From Prevotella sp. (GTDB lineage: Bacteria; Bacteroidota; Bacteroidia; Bacteroidales; Bacteroidaceae): a stretch of DNA of 5,055 bases. Shown here piece after piece: positions 1 through 5,055 of the stretch; position 1 is the first letter of the stretch; every line of letters begins with the position of its first letter. The translations under genes were made by a program, and so were the position numbers. The notes under the pieces are model-generated. The model ran no database searches. It saw only the letters and a list, made by a program, of their open reading frames with translations, and was not told the DNA's origin. The DNA lies in NCBI GenBank assembly GCA_017442765.1, contig JAFRZC010000054.1, forward strand, positions 1-5,055, written 5' to 3'.

Positions 1-52
1 AAGAAATAATCAAAAGACAAAACAACAATTTAATCAAACAAAGAAATATATT
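1..52 (+). promoter_or_regulatory. A-rich leader upstream of galK, no Shine-Dalgarno
   Basis: These 52 bases are mostly A and T with scattered C, and no AGGAGG-like site precedes the galK ATG. Such leaders are usual in Bacteroidetes, where initiation relies on an unstructured A-rich region rather than Shine-Dalgarno pairing. I find no TAnnTTTG (-7) box of the Bacteroidetes promoter type here, so galK may be transcribed from further upstream. The first three codons of frame 1 read AAG AAA TAA (1-9), which could be the end of an upstream gene with a lysine tail. Two sense codons are far too few to show that; it is only a possibility. Confidence 0.35.
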
Positions 53-1213
53 ATGGATATTGAACATGTAAGAAGTCGCTTTATCAAGCATTTCGACGGC
101 AAGACCGGTAACATTTATCATTCTCCCGGACGTATTAACCTTATCGGCGAACACACCGACTACAACGGCGGATTCGTATTCCCCGGAGCAGTAGACTGTG
201 GCATCATGGCAGAGATTCGTCCCAACGGGCTGAACACCATCATGTGCTATGCCATCGACCTGAAAGACCGCGTAGAATTCAAAGTTGACGACCCTGAAGG
301 TCCCCGCACCAGCTGGGCACGCTACATCTACGGTATCGTTCAGGAGATGCGCGCACTGGGCGTTGATGTCAAAGGCTTCAACACCGCATTCTCGGGCGAC
401 GTTCCCCTCGGCGCAGGTATGTCTTCATCCGCTGCACTGGAAAGCTGCTTTGCTTTCGCACTGAACGACCTCTTCGGCGACAACAAAGTCTCGAAGTGGG
501 ACCTCGTGCTTGCCGGACAAGCCACCGAGCATAAGTATGTCGGTGTGAACTGTGGCATCATGGACCAGTTTGCCAGTGTCTTCGGACAGGCCGGCAAGCT
601 CATGCGCCTCGACTGCCGCAGCCGCGAGTTTGAATATTTCCCCTTCGACCCGAAAGGCTACAAACTGGTGCTGCTCAACTCTTGCGTTAAGCACGAGCTC
701 GTAGGCTCACCCTACAACGACCGCCGCAACTCTTGCGAAAACGTTGTGAAACATATTGCTGCCAAGCACCCCGACCAGACCATCGAGACTCTGCGCGATT
801 GCACATGGGAACAGCTCGACGAGGTTCGCGCCGAAGTTGGCGAAGAAGACTACAAGCGTGCCAAATATGTACTCGGCGAAAAAGACCGCGTGCTGGCTGT
901 CTGCGACGCACTCGTTGCCGGCGACTACGAGACTGTAGGCCAGAAGATGTATGAAACCCACGAAGGTCTGTCGAAAGACTACGACGTTTCGTGCGAGGAA
1001 CTCGACTTCCTGAACGACATCGCTAAGGAATGTGGCGTCACCGGTTCGCGCATCATGGGCGGCGGCTTCGGCGGTTGCACCATCAACCTCGTGAAAGACG
1101 AACTCTACGACAAGTTCATTGCCGAGGCAAAAGCGAAGTATTCTGCCAAGTACGGCAAAGAGCCCAAAGTTATCGATGTTGTCATCGGCGACGGCTCACG
1201 CCGCATCTGCTAA
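53..1213 (+). CDS. galK: Galactokinase (GHMP kinase family)
   Basis: Phosphorylates alpha-D-galactose with ATP to galactose-1-phosphate in the cytoplasm, the committed step of the Leloir pathway. At 386 residues it has the normal family length. The galactokinase signature PGRINLIGEHTDYN lies at residues 25-38, with Arg27 the expected catalytic arginine and Glu33, His34 and Asp36 the expected sugar-binding residues. The GHMP ATP-binding loop, GDVPLGAGMSSSAALE, is at 115-130. GIMDQF at 168-173 carries the predicted catalytic base Asp171, and the C-terminal glycine motif GGGFGG is at 336-341. The sugar-contact region SPYNDRR follows at 219-225. The ATG at 53 places the signature at the usual distance from the N-terminus. 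A strong terminator follows 11 bases after the stop, and galM comes next on the same strand, which fits galactose use. No key residue is missing. The symbol is safe on the signature; kinetic specificity cannot be read from sequence. Confidence 0.97.
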   Translation: MDIEHVRSRFIKHFDGKTGNIYHSPGRINLIGEHTDYNGGFVFPGAVDCGIMAEIRPNGLNTIMCYAIDLKDRVEFKVDDPEGPRTSWARYIYGIVQEMRALGVDVKGFNTAFSGDVPLGAGMSSSAALESCFAFALNDLFGDNKVSKWDLVLAGQATEHKYVGVNCGIMDQFASVFGQAGKLMRLDCRSREFEYFPFDPKGYKLVLLNSCVKHELVGSPYNDRRNSCENVVKHIAAKHPDQTIETLRDCTWEQLDEVRAEVGEEDYKRAKYVLGEKDRVLAVCDALVAGDYETVGQKMYETHEGLSKDYDVSCEELDFLNDIAKECGVTGSRIMGGGFGGCTINLVKDELYDKFIAEAKAKYSAKYGKEPKVIDVVIGDGSRRIC

Positions 1214-1224
1214 ACCGTATTAAC

Positions 1225-1271
1225 GACTTTAAGGACCTTCATGTCAAAATTGGGTCCTTAAAGTCTTTTTT
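1225..1271 (+). terminator. Intrinsic terminator after galK
   Basis: A perfect 13-bp inverted repeat (GACTTTAAGGACC at 1225-1237, GGTCCTTAAAGTC at 1253-1265) encloses a 15-base loop and is followed at once by six T (1266-1271). This is a classic Rho-independent terminator for + strand transcription, 11 bases after the galK stop. On the other strand no T-run follows the stem, so it looks one-directional. Only 29 bases lie between its end and the galM ATG, so it sits between two genes that would be expected to be co-expressed. Confidence 0.9.
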
Positions 1272-1300
1272 ATAGTCTAATCAAATATCAGAATAAAAAA

Positions 1301-1363
1301 ATGAAAGCTTTAAAATCATTCATCCTCGGCGCAGGAATGGCTATGGCCGTACTTGCAGCCTGC
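1301..1363 (+). other. Lipoprotein signal peptide and lipobox of GalM
   Basis: Codons 1-21 encode a basic start (MKALK), a hydrophobic core of about 13 residues and the lipobox LAAC, with the modified cysteine at codon 21 (1361-1363). A second cysteine at residue 27 lacks a lipobox before it. The mature N-terminus begins C-T-P-G-G-N, without the acidic cluster typical of surface-exposed Bacteroidetes lipoproteins. The assignment rests on motif reading only. Confidence 0.85.
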
Positions 1364-2467
1364 ACACCTGGTGGCAATTGCGACGTGACTTTATCTGGCC
1401 TTGAGCCGGCAAAGTTTGACACCACCATCAACGAAAAGAAAGTTCAACTCTTTGCACTTAAGAACAAGAACGGGGTTGAGGTTTGTGTCACCAACTTCGG
1501 TGCCCGCGTGGTTTCTATCTTGGTTCCCGACCGCGAGAATAAGTTAGTCGACGTTGTACTCGGCTACGACAACATCGCTCAGTATGCCGACACTGTCAAC
1601 AACGCCAGCGACTTCGGTGCGGCCATCGGTCGCTATGCCAACCGCATCAACCAGGGCATCATCACCGTAGGCGGAAAGCAAATCCAGCTTCCCAAGAACA
1701 ATGGCCCACACTGTCTGCATGGCGGTTTCTCCGGCTGGCAGTATCAAGTCTATGAGGGCAATCAGGTCGATGACCAGACGCTTAAGCTCACCCTCCATTC
1801 GCCCGACGGCGACAACAACTTCCCTGGAAATGTTGATGTGACCGTGACCTATACGCTCAAGGATGACAACACGCTTGACATGACCTTCGAGGGTACGACT
1901 GATGCCGAGACCGTGCTCAACATGACGAACCACGCCTACTTCAACCTGAACGGCGACCCGTCGGTTCCCGGCACTGACATGGAACTCTACGTCAATGCCG
2001 ACAACTTCACTCCGTCGGACTCGACCTTCATGACCACAGGCGAAATAAAGCCCGTTGAGGGTACGCCGATGGACTATCGCAAGCCGAAGACCATCAAGGA
2101 AGGCTGTGAGGCCGACTATGACCAGATTAAGAATGCGCGCGGCCTTGACCACAACTGGGTGCTGAACACCTACAAGGATGGCAAGGGCGACGACACCACC
2201 GTTGCTGCCAGCGTCTATTCACCGAAGACCGGCATCTTCATGGAAGTCTATACCAACGAACCCGGCATTCAGATTTACTCCGGCAACTTCCTCGACGGCT
2301 CAAAGGTCGGCAAGAAAGGCATCGCCTATCCGAAGCAGGCCTCCATCTGCCTTGAGAGCCAGAAGTATCCCGACTCTCCGAACAAGAAAGACTGGCCCTC
2401 GCCCTGGCTCAAGCCTGGTGAAAAATACTACAGCCACGTCGCTTATAAGTTCAGTGTGAAGAAGTGA
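1301..2467 (+). CDS. galM: Aldose 1-epimerase (galactose mutarotase), predicted lipoprotein
   Basis: Interconverts the alpha and beta anomers of aldoses such as galactose and glucose. The protein has 388 residues: a signal peptide (1-20), then a beta-sandwich epimerase domain from about 45 to the end. Family residues are visible: Asn114-Arg115 in GRYANRI (substrate binding), His140 in CLHGG and His211 in TNHAYFNL (catalytic histidines), Asp283 in GLDHNW, and Glu352 in CLESQ (predicted general base). The N-terminus, with lysines at 2 and 5, a hydrophobic stretch and VLAAC ending at Cys21, is a lipoprotein signal for signal peptidase II, so the mature enzyme should be anchored outside the cytoplasm. 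No acidic residue occurs at +2 to +5 after Cys21, which does not favour the Bacteroidetes surface-export signal and suggests a periplasm-facing position (inference). The ATG at 1301 is chosen because it yields this intact signal; its leader is A-rich without a Shine-Dalgarno. Adjacency to galK supports a galactose role, though mutarotases are often broad. Confidence 0.95.
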   Translation: MKALKSFILGAGMAMAVLAACTPGGNCDVTLSGLEPAKFDTTINEKKVQLFALKNKNGVEVCVTNFGARVVSILVPDRENKLVDVVLGYDNIAQYADTVNNASDFGAAIGRYANRINQGIITVGGKQIQLPKNNGPHCLHGGFSGWQYQVYEGNQVDDQTLKLTLHSPDGDNNFPGNVDVTVTYTLKDDNTLDMTFEGTTDAETVLNMTNHAYFNLNGDPSVPGTDMELYVNADNFTPSDSTFMTTGEIKPVEGTPMDYRKPKTIKEGCEADYDQIKNARGLDHNWVLNTYKDGKGDDTTVAASVYSPKTGIFMEVYTNEPGIQIYSGNFLDGSKVGKKGIAYPKQASICLESQKYPDSPNKKDWPSPWLKPGEKYYSHVAYKFSVKK

Positions 2468-2515
2468 CAAGTAAAGTTGACAAGTAAACGAGTTGACAAG
2501 TTGACCAGTTGTTAG
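2465..2515 (+). repeat. Left arm of octamer repeats (GTTGACAA orientation)
   Basis: Degenerate tandem units of GTTGACAA: 2476-2483 (exact), 2484-2491 (GTAAACGA), 2492-2499 (exact), 2500-2507 (GTTGACCA), 2508-2515 (GTTGTTAG, decayed). Just before them the 11-mer TGACAAGTAAA occurs at 2465-2475 and again at 2478-2488. The first copy contains the galM stop codon, so the repeat material begins right at the gene's end. The units are in the opposite orientation to those at 2541-2596. Confidence 0.8.
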
Positions 2516-2564
2516 TTTTTTGCAACAAAACAGTAATAACTTGTCAACTCGTCAACTTGCCAAC
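2476..2564. repeat. Inverted repeat formed by the two octamer arms
   Basis: The segment 2476-2500 matches the reverse complement of 2540-2564 at 22 of 25 positions. The inner 13 bp (ACGAGTTGACAAG at 2488-2500 against CTTGTCAACTCGT at 2540-2552) are perfect and enclose a 39-base loop. The shared variant ACGA/TCGT makes this register more specific than the generic unit match. In RNA this could form a long stem-loop between galM and tkt. It has no T-run after the right arm, so it is not a standard intrinsic terminator; the six T at 2516-2521 are inside the loop. Confidence 0.75.
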
Positions 2565-2596
2565 TTGTCAACTTGCCAACTTGCCAACTTGCCAAC
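2541..2596 (+). repeat. Right arm: seven tandem 8-bp units TTGYCAAC
   Basis: Seven contiguous octamers without gaps: TTGTCAAC (2541), TCGTCAAC (2549), TTGCCAAC (2557), TTGTCAAC (2565), then three identical TTGCCAAC (2573, 2581, 2589). Only one unit departs from TTGYCAAC (C at its second position). The array ends 9 bases before the chosen tkt start codon and would therefore lie in the tkt mRNA leader. I recall similar strings between genes in Bacteroidales genomes, but no function that I know of. There are no spacers, so it is not CRISPR. Confidence 0.93.
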
Positions 2597-2605
2597 CTTA
2601 AAATT

Positions 2606-4621
2606 ATGAACAGCAGAGAAACAATGAACCGTGCAGCCGACAATATCCGCATACTGGCTGCGTCAATGGTTGAGAAAGCGAAGTCGGGTCACCCGGGCGG
2701 TGCGATGGGCGGCGCCGATTTCATCAACGTGCTTTTTTCAGAATTTCTTATCTACGACCCTGATAATCCCGCATGGGAAAGCCGCGACCGTTTCTTCCTC
2801 GACCCCGGGCACATGTCGCCCATGCTCTACTCCGCGCTGGCTTTGCAGGGCAAGTTCACCCTCGACGAACTCCAGTCCTTCCGCCAGTGGGGTTCCCCCA
2901 CCCCCGGCCATCCTGAGCGCGACATCAAAAGAGGCATCGAGAACACCAGCGGACCGCTCGGGCAAGGCCACACGTTTGCCGTGGGTGCCGCCATGGCCGA
3001 GAAATTCCTTGAGGCACGGTTAGGCAGCGAGCGCATACACCACAAGATCTATGCCTACATCTCCGACGGCGGCATTCAGGAAGAGATTTCGCAGGGCGCA
3101 GGCCGTCTGGCCGGATTACTCGGTCTTGACAACCTCATCATGTTCTACGACTCCAACGAGATTCAGCTCTCCACCGAGTGCAAGGATGTCATGAACGAGG
3201 ACACCGCAATGAAATACCGCGCGTGGGGCTGGAACGTACTGACCATCGACGGCAACAACCCCGACGAGATTCGTCAGGCGCTCAAAGAGGCGCAGGAGCC
3301 CAACGGCCATCCAACGCTCATCATCGGGCACACAGTCATGGGGAAAGGTGCGTTGCAGGCCGACGGCTCCAGCTACGAGCACAGCATAAAGACCCACGGC
3401 GCACCGCTCGGTGGCGAGGCCTACACGAATACCATCCACAATCTCGGCGGCAACCCTGAAAATCCCTTTGTCATCTTCGCCGAGACCAAAGCCCTCTACG
3501 ATCGGCGGCGAGGCGAGTTGAACAACATCGTCGCACAGCGGAGAGCAGAGGAGCAGGCATGGGCAGAGGCACATCCCGACAAGGCCGCCCAAATGAGAGA
3601 GTGGTTCAGCGGCAACGCGCCAAAGATAGACTGGAGCGTGCTCACGCAGAAGCCCGATGTTGCCACCCGTGCGGCCTCGGCAGCCTGTCTGGGCGTGTTG
3701 GCCCGGCAGGTCGGCAACATGGTCGTCTCCTCCGCCGACCTCTGCAACAGCGACAAGACCGACGGCTTCCTCAAGCAGACCCATGCCTGGGCGCCGGGCG
3801 ACTTCACGGGAGCCTTCCTGCAAGCCGGTGTCAGCGAGCTCACCATGGCGTGCGTCTGCATCGGCATGTACCTGCATGGCGGCGTCATCCCCGCCTGCGG
3901 CACGTTCTTCGTCTTCTCCGACTACATGAAGCCCGCCGTGCGCATGGCAGCACTGATGCGCGTGCCCATCAAGTTCATCTGGACACACGATGCCTTCCGC
4001 GTGGGTGAGGACGGCCCCACCCACGAGCCCGTTGAGCAGGAGGCACAAATCCGTCTGATGGAGAAGCTACGCAACCACGAAGGCGAAGATGCCGTGCGCG
4101 TGTTCCGCCCCGCCGATGCCGAGGAGACCACCGTCTGCTGGCAGATGGCCATGGAGAACATGAGCACGCCCACCGCGCTCATCCTCTCGCGGCAGAACAT
4201 CGCCAACCTGCCCGCAGGCAACGACTACGAGAACGCCCGTCGCGGTGCCTACGTCGTGGCAGGCTCCGATGCCAACTACGATGTCATCCTGCTCGCCTCA
4301 GGCTCCGAGGTCTCCACCCTTGTCGCCGGAGCCGAGCTGCTCCGTGCCGACGGCATCCGCGTGCGCATCGTCAGCGTGCCGAGCGAAGGCCTCTTCCGTC
4401 GCCAGCCCCGCGAATATCAGCAGGAGGTGCTGCCCGAGGGCGTACCCGTCTTCGGCCTCACCGCCGGGTTGCCCGTCACGCTCGAGGGGCTGGTAGGCCC
4501 TCGCGGTAAGGTCTATGGCCTTCAGAGTTTCGGCTACTCGGCTCCCTATAAGGTGCTCGACGAGAAACTCGGTTTTACGCCTGAGAATGTCTACAGACAA
4601 GTAAAGGATTTTTTGAAATGA
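2606..4621 (+). CDS. tkt: Transketolase
   Basis: Thiamine diphosphate enzyme that transfers two-carbon ketol units between xylulose-5-phosphate and ribose-5-phosphate or erythrose-4-phosphate in the non-oxidative pentose phosphate pathway. From the ATG at 2606 it has 671 residues, close to the 663 of E. coli TktA, and begins MNSRETMNRAADNIR. Longer reading from TTG at 2573 only translates the repeats, and ATG 2624 would trim the conserved N-terminus. Visible motifs: SGHPGG (27-32), GPLGQGH (116-122), the cofactor/metal loop SDGGIQEE (153-160) with Asp154, completed by DSNEI (182-186) with Asn184, and THGAPLG (263-269) with His264. In the pyrimidine domain, SELTM carries Glu411, the expected cofactor-activating glutamate, followed by THD (460-462), GEDGPTH (467-473) and SRQN (528-531). 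The order PP domain, Pyr domain, C-terminal domain is complete. The metal motif has Ser where most transketolases have Gly (GDG). It overlaps rpiB by 4 bases; coding sequence looks GC-richer than galK and galM by eye. Confidence 0.97.
   Translation: MNSRETMNRAADNIRILAASMVEKAKSGHPGGAMGGADFINVLFSEFLIYDPDNPAWESRDRFFLDPGHMSPMLYSALALQGKFTLDELQSFRQWGSPTPGHPERDIKRGIENTSGPLGQGHTFAVGAAMAEKFLEARLGSERIHHKIYAYISDGGIQEEISQGAGRLAGLLGLDNLIMFYDSNEIQLSTECKDVMNEDTAMKYRAWGWNVLTIDGNNPDEIRQALKEAQEPNGHPTLIIGHTVMGKGALQADGSSYEHSIKTHGAPLGGEAYTNTIHNLGGNPENPFVIFAETKALYDRRRGELNNIVAQRRAEEQAWAEAHPDKAAQMREWFSGNAPKIDWSVLTQKPDVATRAASAACLGVLARQVGNMVVSSADLCNSDKTDGFLKQTHAWAPGDFTGAFLQAGVSELTMACVCIGMYLHGGVIPACGTFFVFSDYMKPAVRMAALMRVPIKFIWTHDAFRVGEDGPTHEPVEQEAQIRLMEKLRNHEGEDAVRVFRPADAEETTVCWQMAMENMSTPTALILSRQNIANLPAGNDYENARRGAYVVAGSDANYDVILLASGSEVSTLVAGAELLRADGIRVRIVSVPSEGLFRRQPREYQQEVLPEGVPVFGLTAGLPVTLEGLVGPRGKVYGLQSFGYSAPYKVLDEKLGFTPENVYRQVKDFLK
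4603..4608 (+). promoter_or_regulatory. Shine-Dalgarno-like site before rpiB
   Basis: AAAGGA, inside the last codons of tkt, lies 9 bases ahead of the rpiB ATG at 4618. It is the only purine-rich site of this kind at a proper distance from a start in the window; galK, galM and tkt have none. It may help ribosomes that finish tkt to restart on rpiB. Bacteroidetes rarely depend on such sites, and the bases also encode Val-Lys-Asp, so this may be chance. Confidence 0.35.
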
Positions 4622-5055
4622 AGAATGACATTTTAATCGGTCTGGCCAGCGACCACGCTGGCTACGAACTCAAGCAATTCGTAAAGCAATACCTCGACGA
4701 GCACGGCATGGCCTACAAAGACTATGGCACCTACACCGAGGAATCGTGTGACTATCCCGACTTCGGCCATGCCCTGGCCCGGGGCATCGAGCAGGGCGAG
4801 GTCTGTCAGGGCATTGCCATCTGCGGTTCGGGCGAGGGCATCGCCATGACGCTCAACAAGCATCAGCAGATACGCGCCGGACTCGTATGGATTCCCGAGA
4901 TAGCCCACCTCATTCGCCAGCACAACGATGCCAACGTGCTCGTCATGCCCGGACGATTCATCGACACCGACACTGCCCGCCTGATTATGGACGAGTTTTT
5001 TGCCACACCTTTCGAGGGCGGTCGTCACCAGCGTCGCGTTGAAAAGATTCCAGTA
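4618..5055 (+). CDS. rpiB: Ribose-5-phosphate isomerase B (3' end cut by window edge)
   Basis: Interconverts ribose-5-phosphate and ribulose-5-phosphate in the cytoplasm, in the same pathway as tkt. The window holds 146 codons, starting MKNDILIGLASDHAGYELK, with no stop before the edge. E. coli RpiB has 149 residues, so only a few codons should be missing. Visible features: the substrate-site motif SDHAGY (11-16), the phosphate and active-site loop ICGSGEGIAM (68-77) with Cys69 in the place of the catalytic cysteine of the E. coli type, NKH (80-82), QHNDANVL (101-108) with His102 as the likely ring-opening histidine, PGR (111-113), and the C-terminal phosphate-binding GGRHQRR (134-140). A cysteine rather than the mycobacterial glutamate arrangement indicates the common RpiB class. 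Residue 73 is Glu, where I recall Asn or Val in relatives. The ATG shares bases with the tkt stop (ATGA), implying one transcript and translational coupling. Allose-6-phosphate activity, known for some RpiB, cannot be excluded. Confidence 0.95.
   Translation, partial: MKNDILIGLASDHAGYELKQFVKQYLDEHGMAYKDYGTYTEESCDYPDFGHALARGIEQGEVCQGIAICGSGEGIAMTLNKHQQIRAGLVWIPEIAHLIRQHNDANVLVMPGRFIDTDTARLIMDEFFATPFEGGRHQRRVEKIPV

Noticed and set aside
733..961. Short open frames on both strands inside galK
   Set aside because: They are shadows of the galactokinase reading frame, with arginine- or cysteine-rich composition typical of out-of-frame translation.
1544..2152. Open frame on the minus strand (202 codons) antisense to galM
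   Set aside because: It is fully covered by the aldose epimerase domain, which carries all family residues in the + frame; the antisense product has no recognisable motif.
2519..2544. Possible Bacteroidetes promoter for tkt (TTTG at 2519-2522, TAACTTGT at 2537-2544)
   Set aside because: The -7 box is imperfect against TAnnTTTG and the 14-base spacing is shorter than the roughly 19-21 I expect, so I cannot support it.
2488..2552. Intrinsic terminator after galM formed by the repeat arms
   Set aside because: The right arm is followed by more repeat, not a T-run; the only T-run is inside the loop, with just a weak 5-bp stem (2509-2513 with 2524-2528) flanking it.
2465..2596. CRISPR array
   Set aside because: The units are 8 bp and contiguous, with no unique spacers and no cas genes nearby.
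2573..2605. TTG start giving tkt an 11-residue N-terminal extension
   Set aside because: The extension translates repeat units; the conserved N-terminus begins at ATG 2606, and TTG is a poorer start.
3116..4048. Long open frame on the minus strand (310 codons) antisense to tkt
   Set aside because: It lies wholly inside a well-supported transketolase, resembles no family I know, and is what GC-rich codon bias produces on the opposite strand.
4643..4664. GC-rich stem-loop early in rpiB (GCCAGCG, loop ACCA, CGCTGGC)
   Set aside because: It encodes the conserved residues around SDHAGY, so codon constraint can explain it, and it is too far from the tkt/rpiB junction to be a typical frameshift stimulator.

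Overview
The window looks like chromosomal DNA from a Bacteroidales bacterium, probably of the Prevotellaceae type. This placement rests on four things: protein character (a transketolase with a SDGGIQEE cofactor loop, a lipoprotein-type aldose epimerase, a cysteine-type RpiB), short A/T-rich leaders without a Shine-Dalgarno before three of four genes, moderately GC-rich coding sequence beside AT-rich gaps, and an intergenic array of the TTGYCAAC kind that I associate from memory with this order. The genus is a guess.

Layout, all on the + strand: a 52-base A-rich leader; galK (galactokinase, 53-1213); a strong intrinsic terminator (1225-1271); galM (aldose 1-epimerase with a lipoprotein signal peptide, 1301-2467); a 138-base gap filled by two arms of 8-bp repeats in opposite orientation; tkt (transketolase, best start 2606, to 4621); and rpiB (ribose-5-phosphate isomerase B), which starts inside the tkt stop codon as ATGA at 4618 and runs off the right edge after 146 codons, probably only a few short of its end.

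Functionally there are two pairs. galM and galK are the first two steps of the Leloir route: the epimerase, apparently outside the cytoplasm, supplies alpha-D-galactose, and the kinase makes galactose-1-phosphate after uptake. galT and galE are not in the window. tkt and rpiB are non-oxidative pentose phosphate enzymes, overlapped by 4 bases and so probably translationally coupled. The repeat array separates the pairs and would form most of the tkt mRNA leader if transcription crosses it.

The genes are ordinary central-carbon genes and I see no undescribed protein system. The parts worth a second look are the inverted octamer array, the strong terminator between galK and galM, and the galactose-mutarotase lipoprotein. 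A T_TTT_TTG heptamer at the tkt/rpiB junction would put a -1 shifted ribosome into the rpiB frame, but it may well be chance.
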